Assembly: GCA_947168665.1 (NCBI GenBank)
Contig: CAMVMX010000011.1
Span: forward strand, 1 to 64,000
DNA from: an uncultured Bacteroidales bacterium
Lineage (GTDB): Bacteria > Bacteroidota > Bacteroidia > Bacteroidales > P3
Reading direction: 5' to 3'
DNA: 64,000 nt
This document shows positions 25,215-34,554 of the stretch, piece after piece. Position 1 is the stretch's first letter, and each line of letters begins with the position of its first letter. The position numbers and the translations under genes are program-made. The notes beneath the pieces are model-generated. The model made no database searches and was not told where the DNA came from. It was given only the letters and a program-made list of their open reading frames with translations.

Positions 25215-25275
25215 AGTGTTCAATCTTTTATTTGTTTTTTCAATCATTATCTGTAGGCCGGAGCCTTTGAAGAGG

Positions 25276-26325
25276 TCATTCTTTCATTGCTGCAGTGTTT
25301 GGGATTTTGGACTTTCGGGTACTGAAGTAGACAAGGTATGCCGCGCCCACCACCAGAACCGCCGCCTGCTGGCTGCCCCAGAGAATCCATCCACAGGCCG
25401 TGCCGACCTCCAAGCTGATGCCATAGATGCCCAGCGCCACTTGGACCAGCACGGGATAAACACCTATACCCCCTTGAGAGAAGGTCATGCCTACCGTGCC
25501 AAACAGGTAAACCACGAAGGCGGCCCGGAACCCTAAACCCACAGTCTCGTCAAACGCCTGAAATATCACCAATCCCCCCAGTATATAAAGGAGATAGATG
25601 ACAATGCTGTATACGATGAACATCAGTGTCCGCCGTCCGCCAAGAAAGAAGATGCTTTTCACCCCATCCACCATGCCACGAATCATATCATCTATTCTCT
25701 TGAAAAAGGAGATGCTGAGGATACGCTTCCAGAGTATTTTGTAAAAGATAAAAGCCAGCAGCACTGCACACAGCAGCACACTGATGATGGCCGTCATATT
25801 CGGAAGACTGTCAAATTTCTGCGACAGGGTTTCGTACAGCCAGTCTTTGGCTTGGCCAAACATGGCTAACATCCCGATTACAATCACAATGGCAAATGCC
25901 AGCATGTCCACCAGCCGCTCGGTGACCACCGTGCCCAGCGATTTCTCTACCGGGATATGATTACTGGTCCGGAGGGTGGCGCAACGCACCACCTCACCTG
26001 CACGGGGGAAAGCAAGATTGGCCAAATAAGCCACTACCACCGAGCCGAAGGTGCTACTGATGTCGGGATTGTACCCGATGGGGCGGAACAAAAGCCGCCA
26101 GCGCAAGGCTCGCACAAAATGGCTCAACAGGCAAACACCCATGGCCATGGCCACCCAGCCATAGTCGGCTTCGCGGAACGACTGCCATATTGCCGCTTTC
26201 TGATCTGGTTCAAGCTTGATCAGGAACCAGTAGATAAAAAAAATGCCTATACCCAAGAAGATTACCATCTTGAGGATGTCCCCAAGGCGGTTTTTCTTCT
26301 TATGGCGTGTGGCACTTTCAGACAT
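25276..26325 (-). CDS. Flippase-like integral membrane protein (UPF0104/LPG synthase TM family)
   Basis: This 349-residue protein has about eight membrane helices. Family motifs are visible: LLSHFVRALRWRLLF, then NLAFPRAGEVVRCATL and ERLVDMLAFAIVI. Relatives form the membrane part of lysylphosphatidylglycerol synthase or act on lipid-linked sugars; without an attached aminoacyl domain the substrate is unknown. It begins 4 bp after panD, a neighbour pair often seen in Bacteroidetes, so the two are co-transcribed. Start ATG 26325. Confidence 0.85.
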   Translation of the reverse strand: MSESATRHKKKNRLGDILKMVIFLGIGIFFIYWFLIKLEPDQKAAIWQSFREADYGWVAMAMGVCLLSHFVRALRWRLLFRPIGYNPDISSTFGSVVVAYLANLAFPRAGEVVRCATLRTSNHIPVEKSLGTVVTERLVDMLAFAIVIVIGMLAMFGQAKDWLYETLSQKFDSLPNMTAIISVLLCAVLLAFIFYKILWKRILSISFFKRIDDMIRGMVDGVKSIFFLGGRRTLMFIVYSIVIYLLYILGGLVIFQAFDETVGLGFRAAFVVYLFGTVGMTFSQGGIGVYPVLVQVALGIYGISLEVGTACGWILWGSQQAAVLVVGAAYLVYFSTRKSKIPNTAAMKE

Positions 26326-26329
26326 ACAT

Positions 26330-26674
26330 TCAGCGCAGTTTATTGTTTTCAGGGAAGATGACTGTAGGGTGCCATTCGCGAGCCTCGTCCGCGTCCATCA
26401 TGGCGTAGGAAGCAATGATGACCAGCGACCCCACAGGACACTTGTGGGCTGCTGCACCATTGATGCCAATCACTCCGCTGCCCCTCTCGCCCTTGATGGC
26501 ATAGGTGCTGAGACGCTCGCCGTTGGTAATATTGTAAATATCCACTCTCTCATTCTCTATGATGTTGCTTGCCTCCATTAAGGCCTCGTCAATAGTGATA
26601 CTTCCGATATAGTCAAGGTCGGCTTCAGTAACTGTAACTCTGTGAATTTTAGATTTTAATACGTTTATTAGCAT
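26330..26674 (-). CDS. panD: Aspartate 1-decarboxylase proenzyme
   Basis: This 114-residue pyruvoyl enzyme makes beta-alanine from aspartate for pantothenate and CoA synthesis. Start ATG 26674 gives the conserved [22 protein letters not shown]. The self-cleavage pair is G24-S25 within YIGSITID; serine 25 becomes the pyruvoyl group. [16 protein letters not shown], another family segment, is present. Full length. panC, its usual pathway neighbour, is not in this window. A TATCTTTG element lies 16 bp upstream. Co-transcribed with the flippase-like gene. Confidence 0.97.
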   Translation of the reverse strand: MLINVLKSKIHRVTVTEADLDYIGSITIDEALMEASNIIENERVDIYNITNGERLSTYAIKGERGSGVIGINGAAAHKCPVGSLVIIASYAMMDADEAREWHPTVIFPENNKLR

Positions 26675-26689
26675 TGCCTCAAATTTTTG

Positions 26690-26697
26690 CAAAGATA
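26690..26697 (-). promoter_or_regulatory. -7 element for panD
   Basis: CAAAGATA on the plus strand is TATCTTTG on the minus strand, 16 bp before the panD start. This predicts a very short leader. Confidence 0.55.
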
Positions 26698-26777
26698 AGC
26701 ATTTTTATCGAGATTCAAGCACTGCATCTCTAATAATGATTAGAAATGCCGCTTTCCGTAACCAATCATCCTCCGAT

Positions 26778-27296
26778 TTAACTGCCAAAAATAAGCATCA
26801 GCAAGAGGAAAACGATGAAACAATACAGGATAATTTTAGTGCCTGGGATAGGTTTCATATAGTCCGTGTCTGCAATGTCGAAGCGACGGCGGATCTTGAT
26901 CCGGTGCGGAGGCTGTTCATACTTCTTTGCCACAGCTTCGCCGCCCGCCTGAACATTCTCGGCCGGAGCCGCTTCTTGCTGACCCTCTTGGGTGGATGGC
27001 CGTGAGGTGGAAAAACGGGGCTGATAGTTGAATCTCGGCATCTCGCGTTTGCGGAAAAGGTCGCGCCAGGTCAGTTTCGATGTATCCTCCCGTTTTTGGC
27101 GGTCGAGTGTGCGGACACGCTGCTCATAATATGCCAACTCGTCTCCCTCACCGTCCTGCTCCACATCACGCACTTGTGTCTGCTCCTGTTCCTGCCGGTC
27201 GGCATACTTCTTTTTCAGAGCTTCCCACTTTTCTTTCTCCGGGTCGTAGAAACGGGGCGTATAGTGGAATCGACGGGGTTTCTCAACTTCGAACAT
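26778..27296 (-). CDS. Conserved Bacteroidetes protein with C-terminal membrane anchor
   Basis: This 172-residue protein is highly charged and has a single hydrophobic C-terminal helix (KIILYCFIVFLLLMLIFG), so it is tail-anchored with the bulk in the cytosol. Two similar stretches, RRFHYTPRFYDPEKEKWEAL near the start and MPRFNYQPRFSTSRP near the middle, share the pattern (R)F-Y-PRF, an internal repeat. The function is unknown. It lies between panD and the formyl-THF cyclo-ligase gene on the same strand. Confidence 0.7.
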   Translation of the reverse strand: MFEVEKPRRFHYTPRFYDPEKEKWEALKKKYADRQEQEQTQVRDVEQDGEGDELAYYEQRVRTLDRQKREDTSKLTWRDLFRKREMPRFNYQPRFSTSRPSTQEGQQEAAPAENVQAGGEAVAKKYEQPPHRIKIRRRFDIADTDYMKPIPGTKIILYCFIVFLLLMLIFGS

Positions 27297-27345
27297 ACTT
27301 GATAGTAATTAGATATTATACAAAAGAGTGGTCTCAGTCTGGCTG

Positions 27346-27900
27346 CTATAACTTAAAGCTGTTCCACTTCTCCGCCACCACACAGTCCATCTTAACATCG
27401 AAAGCCTCAACAGGAACCTCGTCCACCAGTTGGAAGTCAAACGCCACGCCCACCTTGAATGCATTGGGGGTGCTTTTCAGCAAACGGTCATAAAAACCGC
27501 GGCCTCGGCCCATCCTGTTGCATTGGTGGTCAAAGGCCACGCCAGGCACCACTATCATCTGCACACGATCCAGCTCAGTGAACTCTGGTCCAACGGGTTC
27601 GCCTATACCAAACTGTTCACCGGCACGCAAACATTCGGCCCCTGTATATTGGCGCAGCTTCAAGTCGTCGCCGTCCACGCAAGGCAGCAAGACAGTCTTT
27701 TCTGTATACCAGTTATTCACAAAGTCGTGGGTCTGGACTTCGTCATCCATCGACCAGTACAGCAAAATGGTATCAGCCTTGGCGAACTGGGGCAAGCGCT
27801 CCACCTGTTTCATCACAGTCTGCGAGCGCTCCAATTTCTCATCAAAAGTAACCAGCGCTTTGGCAGCTCTTATCTGCCGACGTAACTCCTTCTTATCCAT
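27346..27900 (-). CDS. 5-formyltetrahydrofolate cyclo-ligase
   Basis: About 184 residues from ATG 27900 (MDKKELRRQIRAAK). It converts 5-formyl-THF with ATP to 5,10-methenyl-THF, salvaging a folate form that inhibits other enzymes. Typical motifs are present: an N-terminal basic RRQIR, VVPGVAFDHQCNRMGRGRGFYDRLL (the nucleotide and substrate loop), and C-terminal VPVEAFDVKMDCVVAE. Cytosolic, normal length. The nine-residue upstream extension to 27927 is not conserved and is left out. Confidence 0.93.
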   Translation of the reverse strand: MDKKELRRQIRAAKALVTFDEKLERSQTVMKQVERLPQFAKADTILLYWSMDDEVQTHDFVNNWYTEKTVLLPCVDGDDLKLRQYTGAECLRAGEQFGIGEPVGPEFTELDRVQMIVVPGVAFDHQCNRMGRGRGFYDRLLKSTPNAFKVGVAFDFQLVDEVPVEAFDVKMDCVVAEKWNSFKL

Positions 27901-27959
27901 AAACTCTTTTATTAAGGAATCAAACAAGACCCCGATTCCTCAGCCACTAATATCCGGTA

Positions 27960-28409
27960 TCAGAAAGGCAAATCCTCATCACCGCTCAGCGGCGACGCAA
28001 ACGATGGGTTCTGAGCCGGAGGGGCTGCTTGGACGGGTTGGGCAGCGGGTGCCTGCATTGTTACAGGAGCCTGTACGGGAGGTTGAGCGGGTGCGGCAGC
28101 CCAAGCGTAACCTCCAGCGGCGGGAGGCATCTGACCCGGCACATAATTCTGTATTCTGACACAGCGGAGGTCCGTATACCAGCGGCCTTCATACTCCCTC
28201 GACTCGGGGTTGAAGTTGACCACCACGGGCGAATTGAGAGGAATAGACTTCACCATCGCCAGCCGGTCCTCGCCAAATGTGGTGAAAGCCACCTGACGGG
28301 GGTAGTCCCCATCGGTTTCAATCACAAAACCGCCTCTAACCCAAGGCCCGCGCTGGCTCTCGCCGCGAACCTCCTGCAAAATCTTGATTAATCTGCCTGT
28401 TATTTCCAT
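27960..28409 (-). CDS. DUF3127 protein with an SSB-like acidic tail
   Basis: This 149-residue protein has a DUF3127 N-terminal domain of about 100 residues (MEITGRLIKILQEVRGESQRG and FVIETDGDYPRQVAFTTFGE), thought to be an OB fold. A Pro/Ala/Gln-rich linker follows, ending DEDLPF. The acidic tip with final phenylalanine closely resembles the C-terminus of bacterial SSB, which recruits replication and repair partners. This suggests it binds nucleic acid and the same partners; that is inference. Its own promoter element lies at 28478-28485. Confidence 0.85.
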   Translation of the reverse strand: MEITGRLIKILQEVRGESQRGPWVRGGFVIETDGDYPRQVAFTTFGEDRLAMVKSIPLNSPVVVNFNPESREYEGRWYTDLRCVRIQNYVPGQMPPAAGGYAWAAAPAQPPVQAPVTMQAPAAQPVQAAPPAQNPSFASPLSGDEDLPF

Positions 28410-28477
28410 TGTATGAATCGTTATTTTGTTTAATAATCAATTATTTATATGAATATAAATGCAATCAATGCAAAATA

Positions 28478-28485
28478 CAAAGATA
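28478..28485 (-). promoter_or_regulatory. -7 element for the DUF3127 gene
   Basis: CAAAGATA on the plus strand is TATCTTTG on the minus strand, 68 bp upstream of the start codon. No clear -33 element. Confidence 0.5.
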
Positions 28486-28556
28486 AGAAAAAAAACGATA
28501 TCCTTACCTTAAAAGTTATCAACAATGGCCGGCGAGACACCCTGACTACAAACATT

Positions 28557-28588
28557 GACGGGCCGAGCCCGATAGGGTTCAGCCCGTC
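28557..28588. terminator. GC-rich hairpin after the FN3 surface protein gene
   Basis: GACGGGCCGAGCCC and GGGTTCAGCCCGTC form a long stem 23 bp beyond the stop codon at 28612. On the minus strand a T tract precedes rather than follows the stem, so it is not a textbook intrinsic terminator, though the position suits one. Confidence 0.45.
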
Positions 28589-28611
28589 AAAAAGGTTTCT
28601 GCACACTGAGT

Positions 28612-31600
28612 TTATTTGACTATCAGTTTCAGTGGCAAATTTCCGGGATTCTCTTCTATCCATACGAAATATGTCCCTTTGGCCAGCCGGCTCACATCCA
28701 GTCTCGTTGTGCTGCTTGTGGCGACTTGGCGCAGCATTTCACGTCCGGTGATGTCCACCACCACAACTGTTTTCCCGTCGACACCGCTGACGCTGACAAC
28801 TCCTGATGCCGGATTGGGATACAGACGCATCTGCGTCGTGCTTTGCGGCTCATCGGCGATTCCTGTCCTTTCGGCAAAAAGGGCCGTGAGGGTGGTGTCG
28901 GATGTCACGGTCAGGGATCGGGGGTTGTCAGTCAGACCGTCATCCCACGAGGCAAAATAGTAGCCTTCGGCAGGAGTTGCCGAAAGGGTGGCCACTGCCC
29001 CTTCTTCATAGGTGCCGCCACCATCCACGCTGCCCCATGCATCGTTATTGGCAAGCAGGGTGACCGAGTATATCGGCACCGGGAGTGTTCGGACATTGAG
29101 GAGCGATGCAACGCTGTCCGCAAACCATCCGTCGCCACAGATAGTGGTGACATAAAAATCGTATGCCGAATCGGCTTCGAGGCCTGTTATTACGGCGGCA
29201 TTGCCCGATGTGGCAATGGCTGTGCCAGTGCCGGGTTCATAACCGGCTGGGCCATACTCTACCTCATACTGTTGGGCACGGGGATTCCCCGTCCAGGAAA
29301 TGGCTACTGATGAGGATGTCGCCCCAGTACTCGCAAGGTTGGCCGCAGTCGGGCATCCCCTCAGTTCAATACCGATATTGTCCATGGCGGCGGGAGGCTG
29401 TGTACCGCCCGAACCGTCGTTGAGCCAGTAGAAGAGCAAATAGTAATCGCCTGGGGCAGGAATTTCAAAGTCCATCTCCACATGCTGCCACTCCGTCTGA
29501 TTCGACAGCCCTGTGTTGCCGTCCAGTGCTATCCAGCCCTGAGGGGTTGTGTTGTTGTAAACACCCGTTGTGGTTGTGCCGGCAGGATTGCGTCCCGACA
29601 CAAAGTTGAAACTGCCCGGCACAAGAAACACCCGCAGAAAATCATATCCGCTCTCTCCCCGTGCCATCCAGTCGTAATGAATGCGGTAGGAGGTATGGGT
29701 CATTTCAAATGCCCGGTAGGCATAAGCGTGGGTCACCCGACTGCGGTTGTATGTGTGGCTCTGCCCGTGGGCATCGCTTATATACAGAGCCGTGCTGTCG
29801 CTCCCGTCCGCATGGGCCGCTGTGCCTACACACCAGCGGTTGGTTTGGCTGCCGTTGTCCAGCTGCCAAGCATCGCTCGAAGTGCTGTCGCCGAAGGTAC
29901 AAACATAGGGATATGTGGTTACGGGCATACCACGCAGTGTGGTGAATGAGAACAGGGTAGGGGTACTTTCACTTTCGGCGCAAAGACTGCTGATGCGAAC
30001 ATCATAGTCCATGCCGGGCTGCAGGGCTGCAAGGGTGATTCCCATGGCCAAGGCTGTGTCTCTTATACCTGTGCCAGGAGCAAAACCCGCCAGACCATAC
30101 TCCACACTGTATCGCGCAGCTTGGCTCACCCGCCAAGCAAGTGTGACCGTCGTGGCCGAGCGATAGGCCAACGAGACATGTTGCGGCGGTATGCATTCCG
30201 GTGCATGGTCCACCACCAAATCGTCCACATACTGGTTTATGTACGACGCCCCTACAGACCTCAATGCAAGTCGTCCGCCCGTGCCGGTATAATCGGAAAG
30301 ATAGACTGTCACATCGCACTCATTCCCATTATCCATATATGCCACAGTGTCAATCGGGGTGAAGCTGGCCGAGAATCCTGCATCGGCGCTGTCCACCACA
30401 CCGACTATGATGGTTGATGTCCCGGGATGGGAGCGGTAAAGGTGGAATTGTACAGCCAAGCCGTTCAAGTTTTCAATGAACAACGGCAGTGCCACAATCC
30501 CTGTCCCGGTGAACTTCAGACTGTAGTGGCCCGACGTGGAGATAGCCGTGTCTTCGGAGTACACCACTTCGGGGCTGCTGCCGTTCCCCATAGCCTCACC
30601 AAACCAGCATGTGGGAAGTGTCTGCAGGGTATACTCTTCGTTCTGGACACTTTCGAAGTCCATCACATAAGGCATTTGCGAAACCGGGGCACACTGTGTG
30701 CTGAACCGCACGGGGCCGAAACCAGGAGTGGTGTCGCCCATGCAAACCGTATGGATGTAAACATCATAGTCACTGCTATGGTCTAAGCCTGTAAGCAGAA
30801 AAGGAGAGCCATTGGCGACAACCGTAGTGCCGGTGCCCTGCTCGAAGAAGCGGGGGCCATACTCAACCATATAGCCCGTCGGAAGCAACACACCCTCTGG
30901 ACCCGCCCAGACGAGTGTGGCCGATGTGTTGGTGACCGCCGCGACGGAGCACTGCTCCACTGGCGGGCAGTCCGGGATGGCCTCTACCCGGATGTTGTCG
31001 ATAAAGAGATTTGAATTGCCCAAGGGCGACATGAACACAAGGTGGCCATTCGTAAGGCTCAAATGACTGAGATTGTACAGGAAAGAAGAATCTGAAAGGG
31101 TCACTCCAACATTGTGGATAGAGAAGCTGTCAATGATGACAGCGGTTGTGATTGTGTCGTATAGATTGTCAAGCACGCCCAGCACCAACACATCATTGTC
31201 CGAACTCTGATAGAGGTCAAACCTGACTTGCAACTCGTTGAGTGGGCGGTTGAATTGGGGCAGAACCACGTAACCCTCCGTCAGCTGGCACACCTTGTTG
31301 GTGCTTCCCGGCAGGCTCACCACTGTCGGATAGAGCCTGAAATAAGTGGTGGAGAGTGTACCCGTGTTCCAGCAGGGGCGGTCAAAACGGGCTGAAAGGG
31401 GTCTGAGGTCAAAATCCTCGCTGAATGGCACACCCATCGGCAGACAGGGCAGCATGGCCACAACTCGCCCCTCCAATGTATCGGGACCGCACAGGCGGCT
31501 CACCCTTATCTCGTAACTGCGGCCCACTTCAAGGTCGCCGAAGTGGAATGCGTCACCCGCCACTGCACTGTCGACCACCGTCCATATCCCCTCGCCATCC

Positions 31601-33315
31601 CCGCGAATCTCGCAGCGGTAGGTCACCCCCGTGTCCCTATTCCATGCCACATCCACATAGTCGTCACCCACCTCTTCCACACACACCAGCGGCCTGTCGC
31701 ACTGGGGCATCGCACAGCCCCGCGTCACAAAGCGCACCCGGTTCACATAGTTAGCGCGGCTGCCCAAGCCGGGCGACGTCGGGTTGATGTCGCCCAGGCT
31801 GGAGCGGTAGATTGAACGGTTGTTCCCGTTCCCGACCACAAACTGCGGGAACGAGGAGGCAAAATCATTATAGTTATTGTCCACCGCCACCACAAGGCTG
31901 CTGTCCGCCGCCCTGACAAAAGGCGTGTCAAAGCGCACCGTCACCTCCCGTCCCACATTTGTCACTTCCCCCTCATACACTGGCGTCAGCTGCGCCGCCG
32001 GCACATAATCCGACCCCGAATTGAACTGGGTTTTCGACGTGTTGCCCAAATACACCACCACCGGGGTAACGTCCATCACGTAGTCGTTGGACAAGAAGAA
32101 GGTCAGTCCGGTAATAGTGTCAATGCCTGTCAGATCACCGGCAAGATACAACTGCTGTGTATAACTGTTGCCGCTGCTGTAGGCAAGAGGCAGACTGCCG
32201 TGGGCCCTTGCCGAATCCATAACCATCGCCTCGCATCCCGCCGTGTAGGCTCGCCCGGTCACAACATCGCCCGTATCGCCCGAACACAGGGTGACGATGC
32301 GGTACTCATAGCGGCTGTCGGGCTGCAATCCTGTCAAGAAGAAACAATGCTCTGTCGTTGTGGCCGAAACCCAATGGGTATCGCCAGCCAAGCGGTAATC
32401 GACGATATACTCCGTGGCTTCCTCGCCTGCCACGGGTGGATTCCACGACAGTGCTATCAGCCTGTAGTCAGTGTTCACCACCACATCCCTCACCCCGCCG
32501 CAGTCCGGGTTGGTTCTCAATCCAATCCCCACCGCCAGGCTGTACTCGCCGCTGCAGTAACTCTTCACCCACACGTAATATTGGCTGTTGCCAGCCAGCG
32601 AACTGAATGTATAGCTGCCCGTGCCAGCCGGAACAAACACACTGTCGAAAGCCGACTGGCGGTCGTTGGTGTCGGCAATATAGCACACAAAGCCATTCGC
32701 GCCAGTCCCGTTCTCGTTCCATATTATGGTGGCCTCGCTATTGCTCACAGCACCGACATGCAGATTCGTCACCGGGTCGCAGCTGCTGTTTCTGTAAATA
32801 GTCATATCATCCACCAGTCCGCTCCCCGACCCGGAAGTATTGTTGTATGAAAACACCAAGTAGCCCGTATCGGTGATACTCAAATCCGTGAAATCAAGCT
32901 CGACCAAAACATAGTCGTCCGAAGGGGCTATCGTGTCCAGCCATTGCACCGTTCCCGTAGGACTGGTGGCAAAACCCACCCGCATCACGCCCGACGCCGA
33001 CCATGCCAAGTCCACATACCACAGACTCACCGCCACCTCGTTCAGCGGCGCGGGAATCCGGGGTGTGGCTATCTTGGCCTCGCCCGATGCCGAGTTAAGA
33101 GCCAAAATCTGGCTCCCCGTATGGGCATAATAGATAAAGTTGAACGCGTATGCCTCGCCGCTCAACGTGGTCCAGCATGTCGGGGCCAGATTCGACACAT
33201 CGGTCTCGAAACCGGTGGTATAGGGCAGACTGATGTCGCAATTCGACTGCGCCCTCATTCTGAGTGGCACGCAAACCAGCACTGCCAGCATCATCATCAA
33301 GAAAGATTTTTTCAT
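28612..33315 (-). CDS. Large secreted fibronectin type III protein with T9SS sorting domain
   Basis: A 1,567-residue exported protein. The signal peptide is MKKSFLMMMLAVLVCVPLRMRAQ. At least six fibronectin-III-like modules are visible, each opening with a Cys-Pro or Cys-Asp motif and containing a conserved tryptophan (for example ATIIWNENG, IALSWNPP, VDVAWNRD, ATLVWAGPEG, VTLAWRVS, VAISWTG). They alternate with jellyroll-like segments that carry the phrase LPTCWFGEA or variants. An InlB-like beta repeat (GSVDGGGTYEEGAVATLSA) precedes the last about 75 residues, MRLYPNPASGVVSVSG to the end. That is a type IX secretion sorting domain, so the protein should be exported through T9SS and attached to the cell surface or released. 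It may be an adhesin or a glycan-binding protein; no catalytic domain is recognised. High internal repetition. Confidence 0.88.
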   Translation of the reverse strand: MKKSFLMMMLAVLVCVPLRMRAQSNCDISLPYTTGFETDVSNLAPTCWTTLSGEAYAFNFIYYAHTGSQILALNSASGEAKIATPRIPAPLNEVAVSLWYVDLAWSASGVMRVGFATSPTGTVQWLDTIAPSDDYVLVELDFTDLSITDTGYLVFSYNNTSGSGSGLVDDMTIYRNSSCDPVTNLHVGAVSNSEATIIWNENGTGANGFVCYIADTNDRQSAFDSVFVPAGTGSYTFSSLAGNSQYYVWVKSYCSGEYSLAVGIGLRTNPDCGGVRDVVVNTDYRLIALSWNPPVAGEEATEYIVDYRLAGDTHWVSATTTEHCFFLTGLQPDSRYEYRIVTLCSGDTGDVVTGRAYTAGCEAMVMDSARAHGSLPLAYSSGNSYTQQLYLAGDLTGIDTITGLTFFLSNDYVMDVTPVVVYLGNTSKTQFNSGSDYVPAAQLTPVYEGEVTNVGREVTVRFDTPFVRAADSSLVVAVDNNYNDFASSFPQFVVGNGNNRSIYRSSLGDINPTSPGLGSRANYVNRVRFVTRGCAMPQCDRPLVCVEEVGDDYVDVAWNRDTGVTYRCEIRGDGEGIWTVVDSAVAGDAFHFGDLEVGRSYEIRVSRLCGPDTLEGRVVAMLPCLPMGVPFSEDFDLRPLSARFDRPCWNTGTLSTTYFRLYPTVVSLPGSTNKVCQLTEGYVVLPQFNRPLNELQVRFDLYQSSDNDVLVLGVLDNLYDTITTAVIIDSFSIHNVGVTLSDSSFLYNLSHLSLTNGHLVFMSPLGNSNLFIDNIRVEAIPDCPPVEQCSVAAVTNTSATLVWAGPEGVLLPTGYMVEYGPRFFEQGTGTTVVANGSPFLLTGLDHSSDYDVYIHTVCMGDTTPGFGPVRFSTQCAPVSQMPYVMDFESVQNEEYTLQTLPTCWFGEAMGNGSSPEVVYSEDTAISTSGHYSLKFTGTGIVALPLFIENLNGLAVQFHLYRSHPGTSTIIVGVVDSADAGFSASFTPIDTVAYMDNGNECDVTVYLSDYTGTGGRLALRSVGASYINQYVDDLVVDHAPECIPPQHVSLAYRSATTVTLAWRVSQAARYSVEYGLAGFAPGTGIRDTALAMGITLAALQPGMDYDVRISSLCAESESTPTLFSFTTLRGMPVTTYPYVCTFGDSTSSDAWQLDNGSQTNRWCVGTAAHADGSDSTALYISDAHGQSHTYNRSRVTHAYAYRAFEMTHTSYRIHYDWMARGESGYDFLRVFLVPGSFNFVSGRNPAGTTTTGVYNNTTPQGWIALDGNTGLSNQTEWQHVEMDFEIPAPGDYYLLFYWLNDGSGGTQPPAAMDNIGIELRGCPTAANLASTGATSSSVAISWTGNPRAQQYEVEYGPAGYEPGTGTAIATSGNAAVITGLEADSAYDFYVTTICGDGWFADSVASLLNVRTLPVPIYSVTLLANNDAWGSVDGGGTYEEGAVATLSATPAEGYYFASWDDGLTDNPRSLTVTSDTTLTALFAERTGIADEPQSTTQMRLYPNPASGVVSVSGVDGKTVVVVDITGREMLRQVATSSTTRLDVSRLAKGTYFVWIEENPGNLPLKLIVK

Positions 33316-33440
33316 AGTGTTATAATGTTGGGTTATTATGATTTTATGGTTGATGAATAGCGACTGGAGGGGGTAGTAAATAGTGATTAGTGGATAGCGA
33401 CTCGTCTATTCACCTCTTCACAATTCACCTACTCACTCAA

Positions 33441-34370
33441 TCACACATTCGTCCGGCGGTAAAAGTAGATAATGAGCAGTGTGGTGATAACAGCCATCAC
33501 TCCCATGATGCACCAAAAAGCAGTAACATTGGTCACAAAGGGGAAATCGACATTCATGCCAAACAATCCCGTCACCACCGTCAGCGGCATCATCGTAGTG
33601 GAAAAATAAGTCAGCACCTTCATAATCTCATTGGTGCGGTTGGCCTGCAACGAGTCAAAAGTCTTGGACAAACCTTCAATCAACTCGCCGTAATCCTCAA
33701 TCGAGTCGAACATCTTCTGGTACTGGTCCAGTATGTTGCCCCAATAGTCCTCCATATCCAGCACTTCGGGGTCGACAAAGCCCTTGATGGCGCCACCCTC
33801 AAACATGTGCAGCACCCGCAACTGAGGTTTGAACGTCGTGTTCAGCAGGATAATGTTGCGCCGCGTAATCGAAATCAGCTCAATGATGCTCCGTGCCTTG
33901 CGGTTGAAAATGTCATAGTTGATCAAGTCCACTTCCGAACCCACACGCATGATGAGGGTGTATGTCTCCAGCATCAGGCGGTCCAGAATGTGGTAAAGCA
34001 GAATATCGCTGGAGGAAAGCTGCTCCTTCACATCGTCATCATCGTCGCGCAGGTCCTCCTGCATCTCCTCGAACAGCTTCTTCACCACCCAGTGCGACTT
34101 GCCTATCGTGATGATATAATCCCTGCCCCAGAAAATCTTCACCTCGCGGATGCGGATAATCTTGTTCCCCTTGTCGAAATAAGGGAAATGCAGAATCAGG
34201 AAATAATAATCGTCATACTCGTCAATCTTGGGGCGCTGGTTGCTTCCGCGGCAGTCCTCAATATCCAAAGGGTGGAAATGATATTCGTCGAGCAGCATGC
34301 GGTACTCCTCCTCACTCGGATTAGTGATATGCAGCCACTTCAGCTTCTGGTATTCGATAGTCTCAACCAT
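33441..34370 (-). CDS. corA: CorA-family magnesium/cobalt transporter
   Basis: This 309-residue protein has a long acidic cytosolic N-terminal domain and two C-terminal membrane helices. The first helix is followed by the selectivity signature GMN (GLFGMNVDFPF), which is the pore entrance of CorA pentamers. The C-terminus is basic (FYRRTNV), as usual. It moves Mg2+ (also Co2+ or Ni2+) across the inner membrane. A consensus promoter lies 91 bp upstream. Its gene body is next to the CRISPR array but has no link to it beyond position. Confidence 0.95.
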   Translation of the reverse strand: MVETIEYQKLKWLHITNPSEEEYRMLLDEYHFHPLDIEDCRGSNQRPKIDEYDDYYFLILHFPYFDKGNKIIRIREVKIFWGRDYIITIGKSHWVVKKLFEEMQEDLRDDDDDVKEQLSSSDILLYHILDRLMLETYTLIMRVGSEVDLINYDIFNRKARSIIELISITRRNIILLNTTFKPQLRVLHMFEGGAIKGFVDPEVLDMEDYWGNILDQYQKMFDSIEDYGELIEGLSKTFDSLQANRTNEIMKVLTYFSTTMMPLTVVTGLFGMNVDFPFVTNVTAFWCIMGVMAVITTLLIIYFYRRTNV

Positions 34371-34460
34371 GCTTTCTGTTCCTCCTTTCCTTCAGCCGCA
34401 GAGCGTCTCTGTGCTGGTATTCAATATTCTACATTCCAGTATTCATTTATTGTCAGTCTG

Positions 34461-34491
34461 CAAAGATACACATTTTTTTCCAATCATCAAA
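34461..34491 (-). promoter_or_regulatory. Bacteroidetes promoter for corA
   Basis: On the minus strand TTTG (34491-34488), 19 nt, then TATCTTTG (34468-34461): both elements match. It also marks the boundary between corA and the array's degenerate end. Confidence 0.75.
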
Positions 34492-34554
34492 CACAAACAT
34501 CCCCAACAATACAAAAACCAGCCGTTTCAACAACCTCAAAACACAACGTTTCAA

